The position numbers were made by a program, and so were the translations under genes. Shown piece by piece: positions 33,088 through 44,121 of a stretch of 64,000 nucleotides of DNA (position 1 is the stretch's first letter; every line of letters begins with the position of its first letter). The stretch spans positions 8,928,001-8,992,000 of the forward strand of contig AP026546.1 in assembly GCA_026075535.2 (NCBI GenBank). The letters run 5' to 3'. Below the pieces are notes generated by a model. The model worked only from the letters and a program-made list of their open reading frames with translations, ran no database searches and was not told where the DNA came from. The DNA comes from Tricholoma matsutake. Lineage: Eukaryota > Basidiomycota > Agaricomycetes > Agaricales > Tricholomataceae.

Positions 33088-35095
33088 TTAATAGCGGTCA
33101 AAGTAGGGTTTGCATTTCTATCCGACAACACGCCTGAATTTGATAAAGCACGGCTCACCCTTCGGCCTAGCCTAATTATCGTCATGAAGAAGCAGACATA
33201 CACACGGTCAGCCATTGGACAGATTTTTATCTGCGAGAGTTCGTACCTGCTGTATATCATTGTAATCCGGCATGGGCAACTTCTCAGAGATTCTACCCTT
33301 TGAATCGACCACGTCATATTCATACCCCACCACAAACATGGCCACAATCATTTTGATCTCCAATTTTGCAACCTTCATCCCTGCGCAAGGGTGACGTCCT
33401 TTCCACATCCTCATCAGCCCAAACTATGACTCCTGCAAAGGTCAAGACGTTACTCACCTGCTCCCCATCCCAAAAACGCATACGATTCCCGCTTATCCTC
33501 TTCCCTCCCAGAACTAAACCGCTCAGGGTCAAACACTCCGGGATTCGTATATATTCCAGGGTTCATGTGCGCGTCCGACACACCATATGCCAGGAACCCG
33601 CCGCTCGGCACTTCCCCGACCTCGCCAGGTAGGTTAAACTTTTCTCTTCCTCCGGGGAGATTGCGGCGCAGGACGGTGCCATTTAAGGCGAGGCGGATGG
33701 TCTCACGCAGCACGAGATCGGTAGTCGGCGTCTCGTCCTCCCAAACGGAGATAGGGATCGCAGATAATCTTTTGTGGAGAGGCTCGGACGAGTTGGTATA
33801 TTGGGAAATGAGCGCTTGGATCTCGGCGCGGATGGCTGATTTCCAGTGGGCGTGGAAAGATATATATAGGAGGATCCAGCAAGCTGAAATTGTTGTCAGA
33901 AATTGACATTGGATACTGAATAGTCAGGTGATGAGACAGTGTGATGTGCTTGACGTACAGCTCATCCCGGTGTTGACGACCCCCGCGAAGATGACGCCCA
34001 GAACGAACTGTATGATCGCCTCATTGTCCATCCCCAAGCTCAGTAACAGATCAATCGCATCCGAATTTGGCACTTGCGCCTTTTTTCTGTCCTCGATGTA
34101 ACCCCATAGCTTCGTGAAGAGGACTTTGGTCGAGGCTTTCTTGGCGCGCTTGGCGGGGCCGGGGAACCAAGGGAAGAGGAGGGCGGTAGGGGTGGCGCTC
34201 TTCTCGAGGATCCAATAGTGCTTTTGGAAGTTGGCGAGTTCTGGGAGGTTCGAAGCAAGTTCGCGGCAGGAGGCCATGCGAACGGTTGTTTGGAAGACGA
34301 TCTATAACATAAGTAGGGGGAAGGGGGGTGTCGAGTTGGAGGTTTGACGAGAAAATATGTAACGTACATCGTAGACATTCTTAAATGGGTCTATGGTGCC
34401 TTCATTTCCCCAGGCGTCCATGCGGTTCTGGATGTCATCAAACAACGTAGGGACAACTGGCAAATAATTAGCCAATCTATGAATATGGGTATGTAGTTAC
34501 TCACATTCTGACAAACGATCTTTGCGGAGAAGAATGGCGAGGCGTTTGATAAAAAGTGAGATGTCCTCCTCCTGGTCGCCGCTGTCGATTTGTATGTCGC
34601 TTAACCTTGGTGCCTACCAGTAGCAATTTCTCGTGTTAGGAGTACAGGCCTGGGCGAGACGATCAAATGATATGACGTACAGCTCCCATGAGAATCTTGT
34701 ACCCCTCGGAGAAGCTGAGATTCCTATCATCAAAGAATGCCCTACGTGCGCTGACGCCCTTAACCGCCGTGACTGAATGCTACGAACAGAAAAGTATAAC
34801 TAAGAGTAAGGGTAGAATAATCCTGCACGATACGTACATATAGGACTTTAAATGAGAACACGTTGCTCCCAGTCTTCTCAAAGTTAGATCGAATAAAATC
34901 GTAGCGACGAGTGAAGAAGGGCCAAGTGGCTAAAATGCCGCTAATGTGGCTCCTGAAGAATACGGCAACGGCGATTGCGATCGCGATCAGGGTGCCATGC
35001 GATTGGAATTGTCGTGCCCAGGTCCACGGGCCATTGGGAATTATGGTAGAGTTGGAAGACACGTTGGGAAAAGACATGAGAGTGATGGTATTCAT
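33088..35095 (-). CDS. Cytochrome P450, eight exons, apparently intact
   Basis: Predicted 501 residues from ATG 35095. Exons (plus coordinates): 34838-35095, 34681-34779, 34505-34613, 34368-34456, 33959-34301, 33458-33883, 33247-33398, 33088-33117. All introns are GT-AG and phases agree throughout. Residues ~25-37 (TLIAIAIAVAVFF) form a membrane anchor, so ER attachment is likely. The I-helix reads FAGVVNTG (~289-296), the K-helix ETIR (360-363), PERF at 419-422 and the haem loop WGAGRHPCAG with ligand Cys446. These are the signature elements of a heme mono-oxygenase. The length is typical. Family and substrate cannot be assigned. The last 129-bp intron and 9-codon exon are the least certain part. 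Confidence 0.88.
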
Positions 35096-35115
35096 CCTCA
35101 ATGCATCAACTTCGG

Positions 35116-35121
35116 CTTATA
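35116..35121 (-). promoter_or_regulatory. Possible TATA box of the P450 gene
   Basis: TATAAG on the minus strand, its first base 26 bp before the ATG. That is very close to the ATG for a core promoter, so either the leader is very short or the match is chance. Confidence 0.3.
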
Positions 35122-35705
35122 GGGTCAGCCATGTCTCAGATCTGTGAACAAATATGGTAGGAATAATTCTATTTTTGGTAAGGCGGCTGTATACACCCGT
35201 TTCCGCGGATAGTCGTCGTAGAGGCGGGTTCCGAAGGTAAGGAGCATATTCGTAGGCCTCTGCTGCGCCAAAAATCCCTTTGATCACGCGACTAGCTCCG
35301 CTATCCGCATCAAGTCTCTGGCCTCCTTTTTGCATGGTCCGGGTTTCGGTGCTAGGGGCTAGCAGATGCCGAGACACAGACGGTTTATATGCAACTAGGA
35401 GGTCCCTGTGTTGCTTTCCTTCTGCTCCCACCTCGTTGACAAGCAACACAGGTAAGCGCTCCGCGCTTTTTCACAGTTTCAGTCTCTCACGCTTGCGGTA
35501 GTTGATTATCTAAGGCCCACCTTAGCGATATTATCTATTCACATTGTGAGAGCTCCAACTGTTTCTTGAACAATCCTTTCAACTAGGTTCTCACTTTACA
35601 GGATTCACTGGTACTATTTTATAGCTATCACTATTGTGCCCAGTTGAATCTTAACAAGTGAGTGGTGTCCCCACCATTGCCTATCTGATCTGATTTCTCA
35701 CATGG
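35122..35705. other. P450 upstream region, no second gene supported
   Basis: One 110-codon minus-strand ORF (35449-35117) has no recognisable motif and lies directly upstream of the P450. I regard it as leader/promoter DNA. Nothing else is seen up to the MITE at 35714. Confidence 0.4.
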
Positions 35706-35713
35706 CCACATTT

Positions 35714-36338
35714 TAGTGCTGCCACAGTTCAGTTCAGTCCAGTTCTCTGACCTTTTTTTTGAACCTAGAACTGAACTTTCAGTTCAGTTCAGGCACCTTG
35801 TTGAACTTTGGACTGAGGTTCAAAGAGGTTCAGTTCAGGTTCAAGGAGGGTTTGAACCGAGAACCAAATACAAGTTCACATAAGTGCAGTGACACAGCTG
35901 GAATGATGATAAAATTTGTGACTGGATGGATGGGTCAGTCAATTTGTGGGTTTTCAACTGCTGAACCCATGGTTGCACCTGAAATGCGACCTCGACTTGA
36001 TTATGTGCAAGATGGAAGTTGTGTCCTGAGCCAAACAAACACAAAGTGTGGCCACCAATGCACAGTGGTGCATCAAAATTCCCGAGTGGTGAACATAAAC
36101 CCTGATCCAACCCTGAATACATCACCACAAAGCACTTTCCTGGTTCCTTACAGGTAAATTCCTTCCACACAAGTTGATTGGTTCGAACCCGTTTGAACAG
36201 GTTCACAAAACCTTGCCTTTTTGCCTGAACCCTGAACTGAACTTTTGGTTTAGTTCAGCAAAACTATTGAACTTTGAACTGAACTTCAGTCTGGTTCTGA
36301 AAGGTTCAGGTTTGAACTACTGAACTGCAGCAGCACTA
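35714..36338. mobile_element. hAT-like MITE 1
   Basis: 625 bp. The left end reads TAGTGCTGCCACAGTTCAG and the right end is the inverted TAGTGCTGCTGCAGTTCAG (17 of 19 match). The flanking 8-mers CCACATTT (35706-35713) and CCATGTTT (36339-36346) agree at 6 of 8, an aged 8-bp target duplication. GTTCAG/CTGAAC words are dense in the first and last ~150 bp, like hAT subterminal binding sites. An internal plus-strand ORF of 132 codons shows no transposase motif, so it is non-autonomous. Confidence 0.75.
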
Positions 36339-36346
36339 CCATGTTT

Positions 36347-36618
36347 ACTAGATTGATTCTGGATTGATCTAATCTCTCCATCATTTATCAGTGTTCTCAG
36401 CCCACCCTCCACTCCCATTTCTTTGGTACTTCTAGGATTGTAACTTAGTTAGCTACATTAACATGTCTGCTCCCTTGCCTATATATAAAAATTCAGGGTC
36501 CACCTAGGTGAACTCTGTTTTCTGCTAAACTATCTCAATTTGAGTACACAGCAGAGGATGATGTACTAAGTGAGTACATACATACACACAAACATGATCG
36601 TGGCATGACACAAACAGT
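36347..36618. other. Spacer, no gene
   Basis: Short unique stretch between MITE 1 and element C. CT-rich, with TATATATAAA near 36480 and no open frame of note. Confidence 0.4.
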
Positions 36619-36623
36619 ATGGC

Positions 36624-37332
36624 TGTTAAGAACTGATCCTAGAGGCTGCTTCGGAATCCGACCGGACACTGCAGGTGATGATAGCGGAAGATTGTCGGGT
36701 CGATGCAGATTCTGCGGGAGGGGAAACAGAAAGGACTTGGCTTCAGCTTGTAAGAAGCTGCACCCTTCACCTCGTCTGGTGTCCTAATTTCAAGTCGAAG
36801 GTTTAGAGGTAGGAGCGGGAAAGTGTGGGTAAAAGCAGGGAGGAGTATGGAGGGACTTAGGTTAAGTTCAGATGGGACTAGAACTACAGAGGGAGACTAG
36901 AGGTTGAGTCGAATGGAGTTCAGACTCTTAGAGGACAGGGGTTGGAGTAGAAGGAGGCTTTAGATTGGCAGGATAAAGTCGAGTCTATGTCGATATATGA
37001 ACTCAGGAATACAAGGCAAAACTAGCTAAACTTAAATACTAGAGTCTATAATAAAAGTGGGACAGAAAGGGGAACTGCGGCAGTGTCTCAACTGTGTAGA
37101 TAAATTACCTAGTGGAGGCCACACAGGAATCCATAGTCAAATTTGCAAAACTAGATGGCAGCCTTGGGAAGGCAGCTGTGGATGCTGTACAAGGTGGCCT
37201 GGTGCACAGCAGTGTGGGCAGTGCAAGGCGGCCAGGAATGAAAACGGAAGGCATAGACAAAAGTCGGGTTTGAGGTGCAGAAAAGGATCAGATGGATGCG
37301 GGTTCTGATCGGGCGAGGAATGGTTCTTGACA
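36624..37332 (-). repeat. 3' LTR of element C
   Basis: 709 bp. It aligns to 48174-49899 once the MITE there is removed. It is preceded on the element strand by AAGGGGGAAATAC (37333-37345), the likely polypurine tract. Confidence 0.92.
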
Positions 37333-37467
37333 GTATTTCCCCCTTAGTGCCGAGCCTACAAGGCATGTGAGAGTTTGAGTCTGAATGAGGAAGTTGGTTG
37401 AAAATTCTGAATGTGGCAATTGGTTGAACAAATTTTGTTGACTTTCTTCCCCCATCACCTATACAAA

Positions 37468-38380
37468 ATGTCCCCCCCAGCCGGTTCTGCTCAACTCAAG
37501 CTGGCCACAATGAAGGCTCAGTATGAACAGAGGGAGTGGGAAATGAAGGAGCAGATGGAATGGGAGGTGAGGGAACTGGAGGAGGTAGCAAGGGAGGAGG
37601 AACATCGGGCGCAGGAGGCACAGAAGGCAGCAGAGGAGGCTGCAAAGGCCAAGGAGGTGCGCCAGGCAGCAGTGCAGAGAAAGGAGGCATCGGCCACAAA
37701 ACAAGCAGAGAAAAAGCAGGCAGCTGCAGCCATGGGTCTGGGGGATGAGGCAGAGGGGAGCAAGTCCCCAAAGAAGAAAAAAGTCGCCAAGTCAAAGGCG
37801 CGAATGGAATTGGAAGAGTTGGAGGGTCTGGTGTGGGTGCAGGCTGTGTTGCCCTGCAAAAGGTGCGTAAACATTTTCCTTCTCAGTGTTCTCTTACTGA
37901 CAAGTGCCCCAGATGCAAATATCAAAAGGTCTCATGTTTCAAGATGGGTGTGAAGGGACGCGTGTGCGACAACTGCACGCATGTCAAACATAAGTGTGAG
38001 GAGGTGGTGTGGGAGGGGCAGGAGGCCCCTGCGGAAAAGTTGAGGTCCATAGCGGGAACGATGGGTCCGGTGGAAAACAGTGGGGAGGTGGCAGAGCTGC
38101 TGCAGCAGCTGGTGAAGGTGGTGAGGAAAGGGTTTGGAGAGGTGGCGACAGCAGTGAGGGAGTCGATGGAGGAGGTCCGGGATGCGATAGACCCGGAGTG
38201 GGAGGCGGATGAAAGCACCAAGGGGGAGAGTGATGAGGATGAGGAAGAAGTGGAGCGGGCAGTACGAGAGTCCCGGCAGGAAAGGCATGGGATCCACCAG
38301 TCTGGAGATGACTGGGTGGGTTTCCAAAGGTATCTGGAGAAAAGGCGAGTGGATGATGAGGAGGGGAGAGGTGAGCTGTT
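37468..38380 (+). CDS. Antisense cysteine-motif ORF inside element C
   Basis: Runs opposite to the element. From ATG 37468 the first part is a Glu/Lys/Ala-rich, probably coiled segment followed by a KKKKVAKSK basic patch and LPCKRC. The second part, in another frame, has CPRCKYQKVSC and, further on, CDNCTHVKHKC, then an acidic tail. A 38-bp GT-AG intron (37867-37904) would join the two in phase, placing CKRC next to CPRC; this is short, so a frameshift is possible instead. The cysteine spacing recalls fungal DNA-binding clusters without matching a family I can name. The reading becomes antisense to element pol after about 38380. Confidence 0.5.
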
Positions 38381-39655
38381 CCTGTGTGAATACAGGTCGA
38401 AAGTTGGATGGGTTTATGGAGGCGAAGTCACTATTTACCCCTTTGCAGTAGACATCCCAACGTCTAGTGAGCGCGTCTGGCTTGGCCCCTAATTTTCCGG
38501 GGCAGAGGTGGATGATGAGATTGAACTGGGAAAGGTAATCAGACCAACGGGCCTGGTGGCAGGTGAGCAACTTGGTAGTGCTAAAGTACTCAAGATTTTT
38601 GTGGTCGGTGACCACATCAACCGGGTTTGTGGAGCCCTCGAAATACTGCCACCAGTGTTTGAAGGCTTCGAAAATGGCCAAGAGTTCCTTATCATGGGTG
38701 TCATAATTTAGTTCAGTGGGATTGAAAGAGCAGGAATGAAAAGTGACCGGATGGATTTCTCCATCTGCAGTGTAAACTGAAAGGATAGTAGCTAGGGCAT
38801 AGTCGGAAGCGTCGGTTTTAAGTACCATCTGTGAGTTGGGTACCCATTGAGTTAAGACAGGTGCGTGAGTGAATTCTTGTTTGAGCCTTTCAAAGGCGTC
38901 GCAGCACTTCTTGTTGAAGTCCCAAGGTGTGGATTTCTGCATCAAGTGGGTGAGTGGGATGACAATGTCTGAATAGCCGTTAATGAAGTGGCAGTAAAAG
39001 TTGCAAAAGCCTAAGAAGGATTGTATATCCTTAACTTTCCTAGGCTCGGGCCAGTCAAGCACGGTTTTGACTTTATCCTTGGACATCCATAGTCCATGCG
39101 GTGAAAGGATGAAACCTAAATATTCGACGGTGTCTTTGTGGAACTCACATTTCTGTGGAGAGGCGTAAAGTCCATTTTTCCGGAGACAGTGGAGGACTTC
39201 TTTGACATGAGCCCCGTGCTGGGACTTGTCAACAGAATAGATTAGGATGTCATCAAGGTATACGATGACACAAACATCCAGCATGTCGCTGAAGATGTCG
39301 TTCATAAACTGCTGGAAAGCTGCGGGTGCATTAGTGAGTCCAAAGGGAACCACCAACCACTCGAAGGATCCATAGCAGGTGCAGAAAGTAGTTTTCCACT
39401 CATCACCATCAGCGATGCAGACTAGGTGATAAGTGTGCTGCAAGTCTATCTTGGTGAATAAGTGGGCTTTTCGGGGAGAGTCGAGGAGGTCAGAAATGAG
39501 AGGAAGGGGATAGCGGTCTTTCTTTGTAAGACGATTGAGTCCTCGGTAGTCGACACAAAGTCAGAGACTACCGTCCTTCTTCTTGACGAAGAGAATTGGA
39601 GCGCCACGTGGAGACTTGGATGGGCGAATGAAACCTGAGCAGACATTTTTGTCAA
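38381..39655 (-). pseudogene. Element C reverse transcriptase and RNase H
   Basis: Reverse transcriptase motifs in order: FEWLVVPFGLTNAPAAFQ and VIVYLDDILIYS with an intact YLDD box. The thumb motif FLGFCNFY and the RNase H start VLKTDASDYALATIL follow, then DALTRRWD. The N-terminal piece 39655-39446 is separated by a break, and a TGA near 39560 falls at an arginine of an SLRLCVDYR-type motif. After RPVFTQEQL (about 38400) the text stops resembling pol, where a connection domain and integrase would be expected. Confidence 0.85.
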
Positions 39656-39662
39656 TAAAGAC

Positions 39663-40475
39663 TCATAAGGCTTCTAATTCAGAGGGGGAGAGAGAATACA
39701 TGCAGCCCAGAGGCAGAGGAGTGTTGTCTTCTGTCTCTATCTTGAGGTTGTAAGCCTGATGCAGAGGAAGGGTATCCACTTTAGTCTTATTAAAGACATC
39801 AGTGAATTTGTGATACTCGGGCAGAATATCAGAAAGGTCGGATGAGTTAGCAGATTGGGCAGAGTGGGCAGATAACCCTTCTGGAGTGAAGGTCATCTGG
39901 AAAGCTACTGCCCCAGGAAGTTTGCTAGCACGTGCATAAGCGGCAGCATTGATGAAAGAGATGTCGGGAGGGGTAGACTTAGGAGGAATGGGAGGTTCGG
40001 AAAATGCGGAGGAGTCGAGGATTTCTACTGGAAGGTTCAGGGACAAAGGTGACATCAGGGGTGCTGGACCTCTATGATCTGCAGAGCGGAAAGCGAGTTG
40101 GCTTGAAGACCAGTCAATCAACAGATTGTATTGCTTCAGCCAGTTATGACCGAGTACGGCAGAACAGGAAGAGTCGAGTGAGGTTACATAAAATGACAAA
40201 TTGAACACTTCACCAGCAGGAAAGGTGACCAGAAGTTTGACGATCTGAGTTATGGTGGAGTTGCAAGATCCATCAAAGAGTTGTAAACCGATCAGGTTAA
40301 TGGATTCCATGCTGAGTTGGTTAATCAACACGAAAGAGGAGTCAAGGAAGCAGTGGGAGGAGCCAGAGTCAATAGGGGTTTGGAAAGGAGCAGAAGAGTC
40401 GGGAAAGGTTAAGAAAATGGTTAGGGAGTCAGGGTTGGAAAGAGTGGATGCGTTGAGATGAACGTAGGCAGCCAA
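39663..40475 (-). pseudogene. Element C protease region
   Basis: The aspartic protease motif is TPIDSGSSHCFLDS, followed by AVLGHNWLKQYNLLIDW. The end reads into DNTPLPLGCMYSLSPSELEAL, the usual start of the reverse transcriptase region. Open for 270 codons. Upstream the link to gag is broken. Confidence 0.8.
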
Positions 40476-40531
40476 GTGGGTAAGGTCAATGGAACCCCCA
40501 GCCCCAACGGCTGTATCCTGAGGGTTGCGGA

Positions 40532-41131
40532 CTATTTTTCCATGTCCGTAGTCTCGGGAATGACAGTGGATGCATGGGCTTTTGCAGCTTTGGATTTTGG
40601 GCAGTTTCCTGCTACATGTCCTTCTTCACCGCAGTAGAGGCAGAGTCTTTCCCTCATGCAGCATTCTCGTTCCTCCCCAGTAAGCTTGCCATTCTTCCCC
40701 AGCTTATCGGAGATGGATGACTTGGGCTTGTCCTGGGGAGTGTTCTTTGTCACGGAAGACTGCTGGTTTGACGGCGGGGAAGGACCTTCGGAAGAGTCCT
40801 TCTGACTAGAGTTAGTGATGTTACTGGGATTCTTTGTTTTGAAATGGGATTCATCTTCTTGTATCCAGTAGATGTCATCGCTGTCCTGTGCTTTCAAGCA
40901 CAGTTCTGCAAGAGTGTTGGGTTCACCACCCTGGAGAACTTCTATGCGAAGCCAGAGCGGAAGACCACAGAAATAGCAGTCACAAAGGGCTGCTTCATTC
41001 CAGTTGACCCTAGAAGCTAATTCCCAGAAGTCAACATTATATTTTGTGATATGACCACCTTTCTTCATTGCTAAGTCAGAGAGAGCCTTTTCCGCATCTC
41101 TGACCGGGTTGTGCGGACTGAAGTTACTTTC
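40532..41131 (-). pseudogene. Element C gag, C-terminal part with zinc knuckle
   Basis: From the copy B insertion at 41131, gag reads in frame through NPVRDAEKALSDLAMKKGG and YNVDFWELASRVNW to a CCHC knuckle, CLYCGEEGHVAGNC. Joined to the N-terminal half at 47376 it forms an uninterrupted reading across the insertion site once one 5-bp target copy is removed. Confidence 0.85.
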
Positions 41132-41542
41132 TGTTAGGAAACAGCCCCATTACCTAATAAAATTTCATTTTCATTTTATTATGTCAAATTACACTACATT
41201 ACACCAAATGATGCCAAATGACGCTACACTTTGATAGCGTGAGAATATTATTTTGCATGCATCACTATGTACACGCCTGTACATGTGCGTCAGTAACAAC
41301 AATGTACAATATATGTAACATAGTATATAAACCCTAAATATATGCCTAGGGGACCCCAGTTGTGTTCTCTTAGGTATTCCACCTACGTTTTCAGTGTGAA
41401 AGGCCTATCTCAACAAACTCACCTATTAATAACCCCTCGCATCAAAACCATCAATTTCCCATCATGCGCGCGGATCCTGCCCCCTTCTTGTAGAGAGAAC
41501 CCACATGGTCTTAGCTAGCAGATAGTGGGTGTTGCCCTAACA
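41132..41542 (+). repeat. 5' LTR of copy B
   Basis: 411 bp. It differs from the 3' LTR mostly by transitions at CpG (for example TGTCAAATT against TGTCGAATT, TAGCGTGAG against TAGCATGAG). Confidence 0.95.
41324..41368 (+). promoter_or_regulatory. Copy B LTR promoter and predicted RNA start
   Basis: TATATAAA at 41324-41331. AGTTGTGTTCT at 41358-41368 is the exact complement of the PBS just downstream of the LTR. The 34-bp distance fits a TATA-directed start at 41358, making these 11 nt the 5' end of the RNA. Confidence 0.65.
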
Positions 41543-41544
41543 GA

Positions 41545-41555
41545 AGAACACAACT
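41545..41555 (+). promoter_or_regulatory. Predicted self-priming site (PBS) of copy B
   Basis: AGAACACAACT, starting 2 nt after the LTR. It complements the predicted transcript 5' end. There is no tRNA-type TGG start. Confidence 0.7.
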
Positions 41556-42028
41556 TCCCATATCAGTGCGCCTTCTCTTACTTGCGCATACGTCATTGTT
41601 TCACCGCGCCACATCCAATTACTCATCTTTTCGGTACAAGCCGGAAGTACTTGTATATACGTAATCTACCTTTTCTTTCATAAGCCGATGCCAGGCCTTG
41701 CCTTACATTGCGACTGCCAGTGATTGAGAGGCAGCGCTCGTCATTAGGACAGCTGCAACCAGACAACCGATCAGATCTGGTTTAGTTACGATTTACATCA
41801 CTCTATTCAGACAACTATTTTAGTTACAAGCCGAATTCAGTGATATCTCCAAGATCAGGCACTGTTGGAAGGGTTGTTGATCCAAAGTGTCAAAATAGGT
41901 GCTCGACGAACGATGAACCATTGACGAACCTCGACGAACCTTATCACGTGACCCATAGATGTTTGGAGAGGTCTCGAAGTAAAATTTTGAATTTGTCGAA
42001 GAAGTGATTCATCACAGATTCTACAATT

Positions 42029-42982
42029 ATGTCTGAACCTTCAACTTCTAATCCCGGTCCTAATCCTGTTCACATACCAGCACTAGAGGCAAAAATTGAT
42101 GCGCTCACAGCGCAAATGTCACAATTAGTGTCAGTATTGGCAGCATCGCAGCCCAGACAAGTGGAAGTACAGCCAGAGACAACAGGAGAAAGAGATGATG
42201 AGATGGAGGAGATGGTGGAGTGGATATCGCAGGAGGATGAGATGGTGGAGAAATCCGGAAATGGAAAAGTGCGCTTACCTAAGTATGCACCCCTGCAAAT
42301 CTTTGATGGTACCATGGAGAATACAAAATCCTTCATCAGCTCTATAGTATTGTACATCCATGGGAGGAAGCCCGAGTTTCATACAGCCGAGTCTAGGATT
42401 ATGTTTGCTCTCTCATACATTCAGGGGGGGAAAGCACAGTTCTGGAGAAACGAGGCTATTAATCAAATTGCCGCGGGAAATAAACCATTTGCAACCTTCA
42501 AGGAATTTCTGGAGAGATTGGAGGCACAGTTTGGAGACCCTAATCCAAAGGCGACAGCCAATGCTAAATTAAAGACCATGCGCCAAGGTTCCTTAACGGT
42601 GGATGAATTTATTTTGCAGTTCAAAGCAGAAGCTTCGCAAATGGACATGGGAGAAGCCGTGTTGGTAGAGTTTTTGAAAGCAGGATTAAATCCCTCTTTA
42701 TTCAAGTCTATCTACCGACTACCTTCTATGCCAGAGAAGTTGGATGAGTGGTATAATTGGGCAATGCGCCTTGACTGGCAATATTGGCAGGAACAGGTGG
42801 AGTCAAAGTTGATGTATGGAAGTAGTAAATTTGGAAAGTCATCAGGAGGAAAGTCTGAGAAAGGAAAGGCGCCTCAGGCGCAAGCTCCGAGGGCACAGCC
42901 ACCGGCCATGGCAGTGACACCTATAGTTATGGAGTCAGCAGCACCAGCAGAGGCAATGGAAGTTGATCAAGTGGGGAGATGA
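42029..42982 (+). pseudogene. Copy B gag
   Basis: 317 codons from ATG 42029. Regions: an Asn/Pro-rich start, an acidic stretch (ETTGERDDEMEEMVEW), a capsid-like core (FDGTMENTKSFISS, SYIQGGKAQFWRNEA, FLKAGLNPSLFKSIYR), then a Lys/Ala-rich tail. The frame meets TGA at 42980-42982, shared with copy A. It then continues through a knuckle, CFNCGQLGHISKYC, to a stop near 43130. Gag forms the particle that packages element RNA. Confidence 0.85.
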
Positions 42983-43032
42983 GCCCCACTTGAATGTTTT
43001 AACTGTGGGCAGTTAGGACACATTTCTAAGTA

Positions 43033-44121
43033 TTGCAAGCAGAAGAGAAAGATCAGGGGAGCTACAATCGAGGAAGTGGAAGTGAAGCAGGAGGAAGGCA
43101 AGCAGGAGAATTTTGTGGAAGAGTCCCAGTGAAGGTTTCCCCATTGGTGACCCAGAATCGTTACAATGTATTAGTATCCGAGGAAACCCAGAGTAAATCA
43201 GAAAAGGAAAGCGAGGAGGAGTACAACTGTTGCGAATCATGCAACAAAGAAAATTGTCACATGTCATTTCCGAAAACCCCTAAATTCTTTATTCGCTCTG
43301 CGCGAATAGAACCCAAAATCACCTTGACTGTGGGACTGAAGACAGTGGACATGCATGCAGCTATTGATGTGGAAGCGTTGCTTGACAGTGGTGCTACAGG
43401 ATTATTTATTAATCGATCCTTAATTACCAGAAACAGTATTAACACACGCAAGCTGGCGCAACCTATAATGGTGTACAATATTGACGGAACAGTCAATCGT
43501 GGAGGAACTATCAAGGAGGAGGTGACTATGGTACTAAAGTATCAGGAGCATCAGGAGCGAGCCGTATTCGAAGTGTGCGATCTTGGGAAAACCAATCTAA
43601 TAATAGGATGTCCGTGGTTATGGAAGCATAATCCCAAAATTGATTGGAAAACTGGGAAAGTGCAAATGACTCATTGTCCTAAGGAATGTAATGTGTATGG
43701 GAGGAAGATGAAGAAGGAAAAAAGGAAAAAGAAAGAGAAAGAATGTCCGAGGAAGTATTCTGTTACAATGGAGGAAGTGGAGGATGAGGAAATGCCAAAT
43801 GGGGAAGTTCCAATCATGATCGAGAAAGAAGAGCAGAAGCAAACCTTTAGAGCAGTTCATGGAGGACAGTTGTGGGACAAGAATATTGTGAAGGTGGAGA
43901 AGCCAGTGGAGGAATGGGTGCCAAAAGTGTATCATAAACATTTGTTAGTGTTCCAAAAGAAGGAGTCTGAGCGAATGCTGGTGCGGAAGCCATGGGATCA
44001 TGCGATTGAGATGAAGCCAGGGTTTGTGCCGAAGAAGTCGAAGGTATATCCGTTATCTCCGATGGAACAAGAAGAAGTGGATGCATTCCTGAAGGAGCAA
44101 TTGCGCAAAGGATACATATGA
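43033..44121 (+). pseudogene. Copy B protease region
   Basis: Reads -1 relative to gag and overlaps its end by about 100 bases, consistent with frameshift expression. Protease motif ALLDSGATGLFIN, then LIIGCPWLWKHNPKIDW. A Lys/Glu linker (KKEKRKKKEKE) follows, then the lead-in to the reverse transcriptase ([16 protein letters not shown]). Ends at TGA 44119-44121, which occupies the arginine of a GYIRPSKSP motif and is also TGA in copy A. Confidence 0.85.

Noticed and set aside
35117..35449. 110-codon minus-strand ORF upstream of the P450
   Set aside because: No motif, and position and composition fit leader or promoter DNA.
37932..39443. 503-codon minus-strand ORF read as one long pol protein
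   Set aside because: Its last ~150 codons are antisense to the plus-strand cysteine-motif ORF and show no integrase motif; only the part above about 38390 is reverse transcriptase and RNase H.
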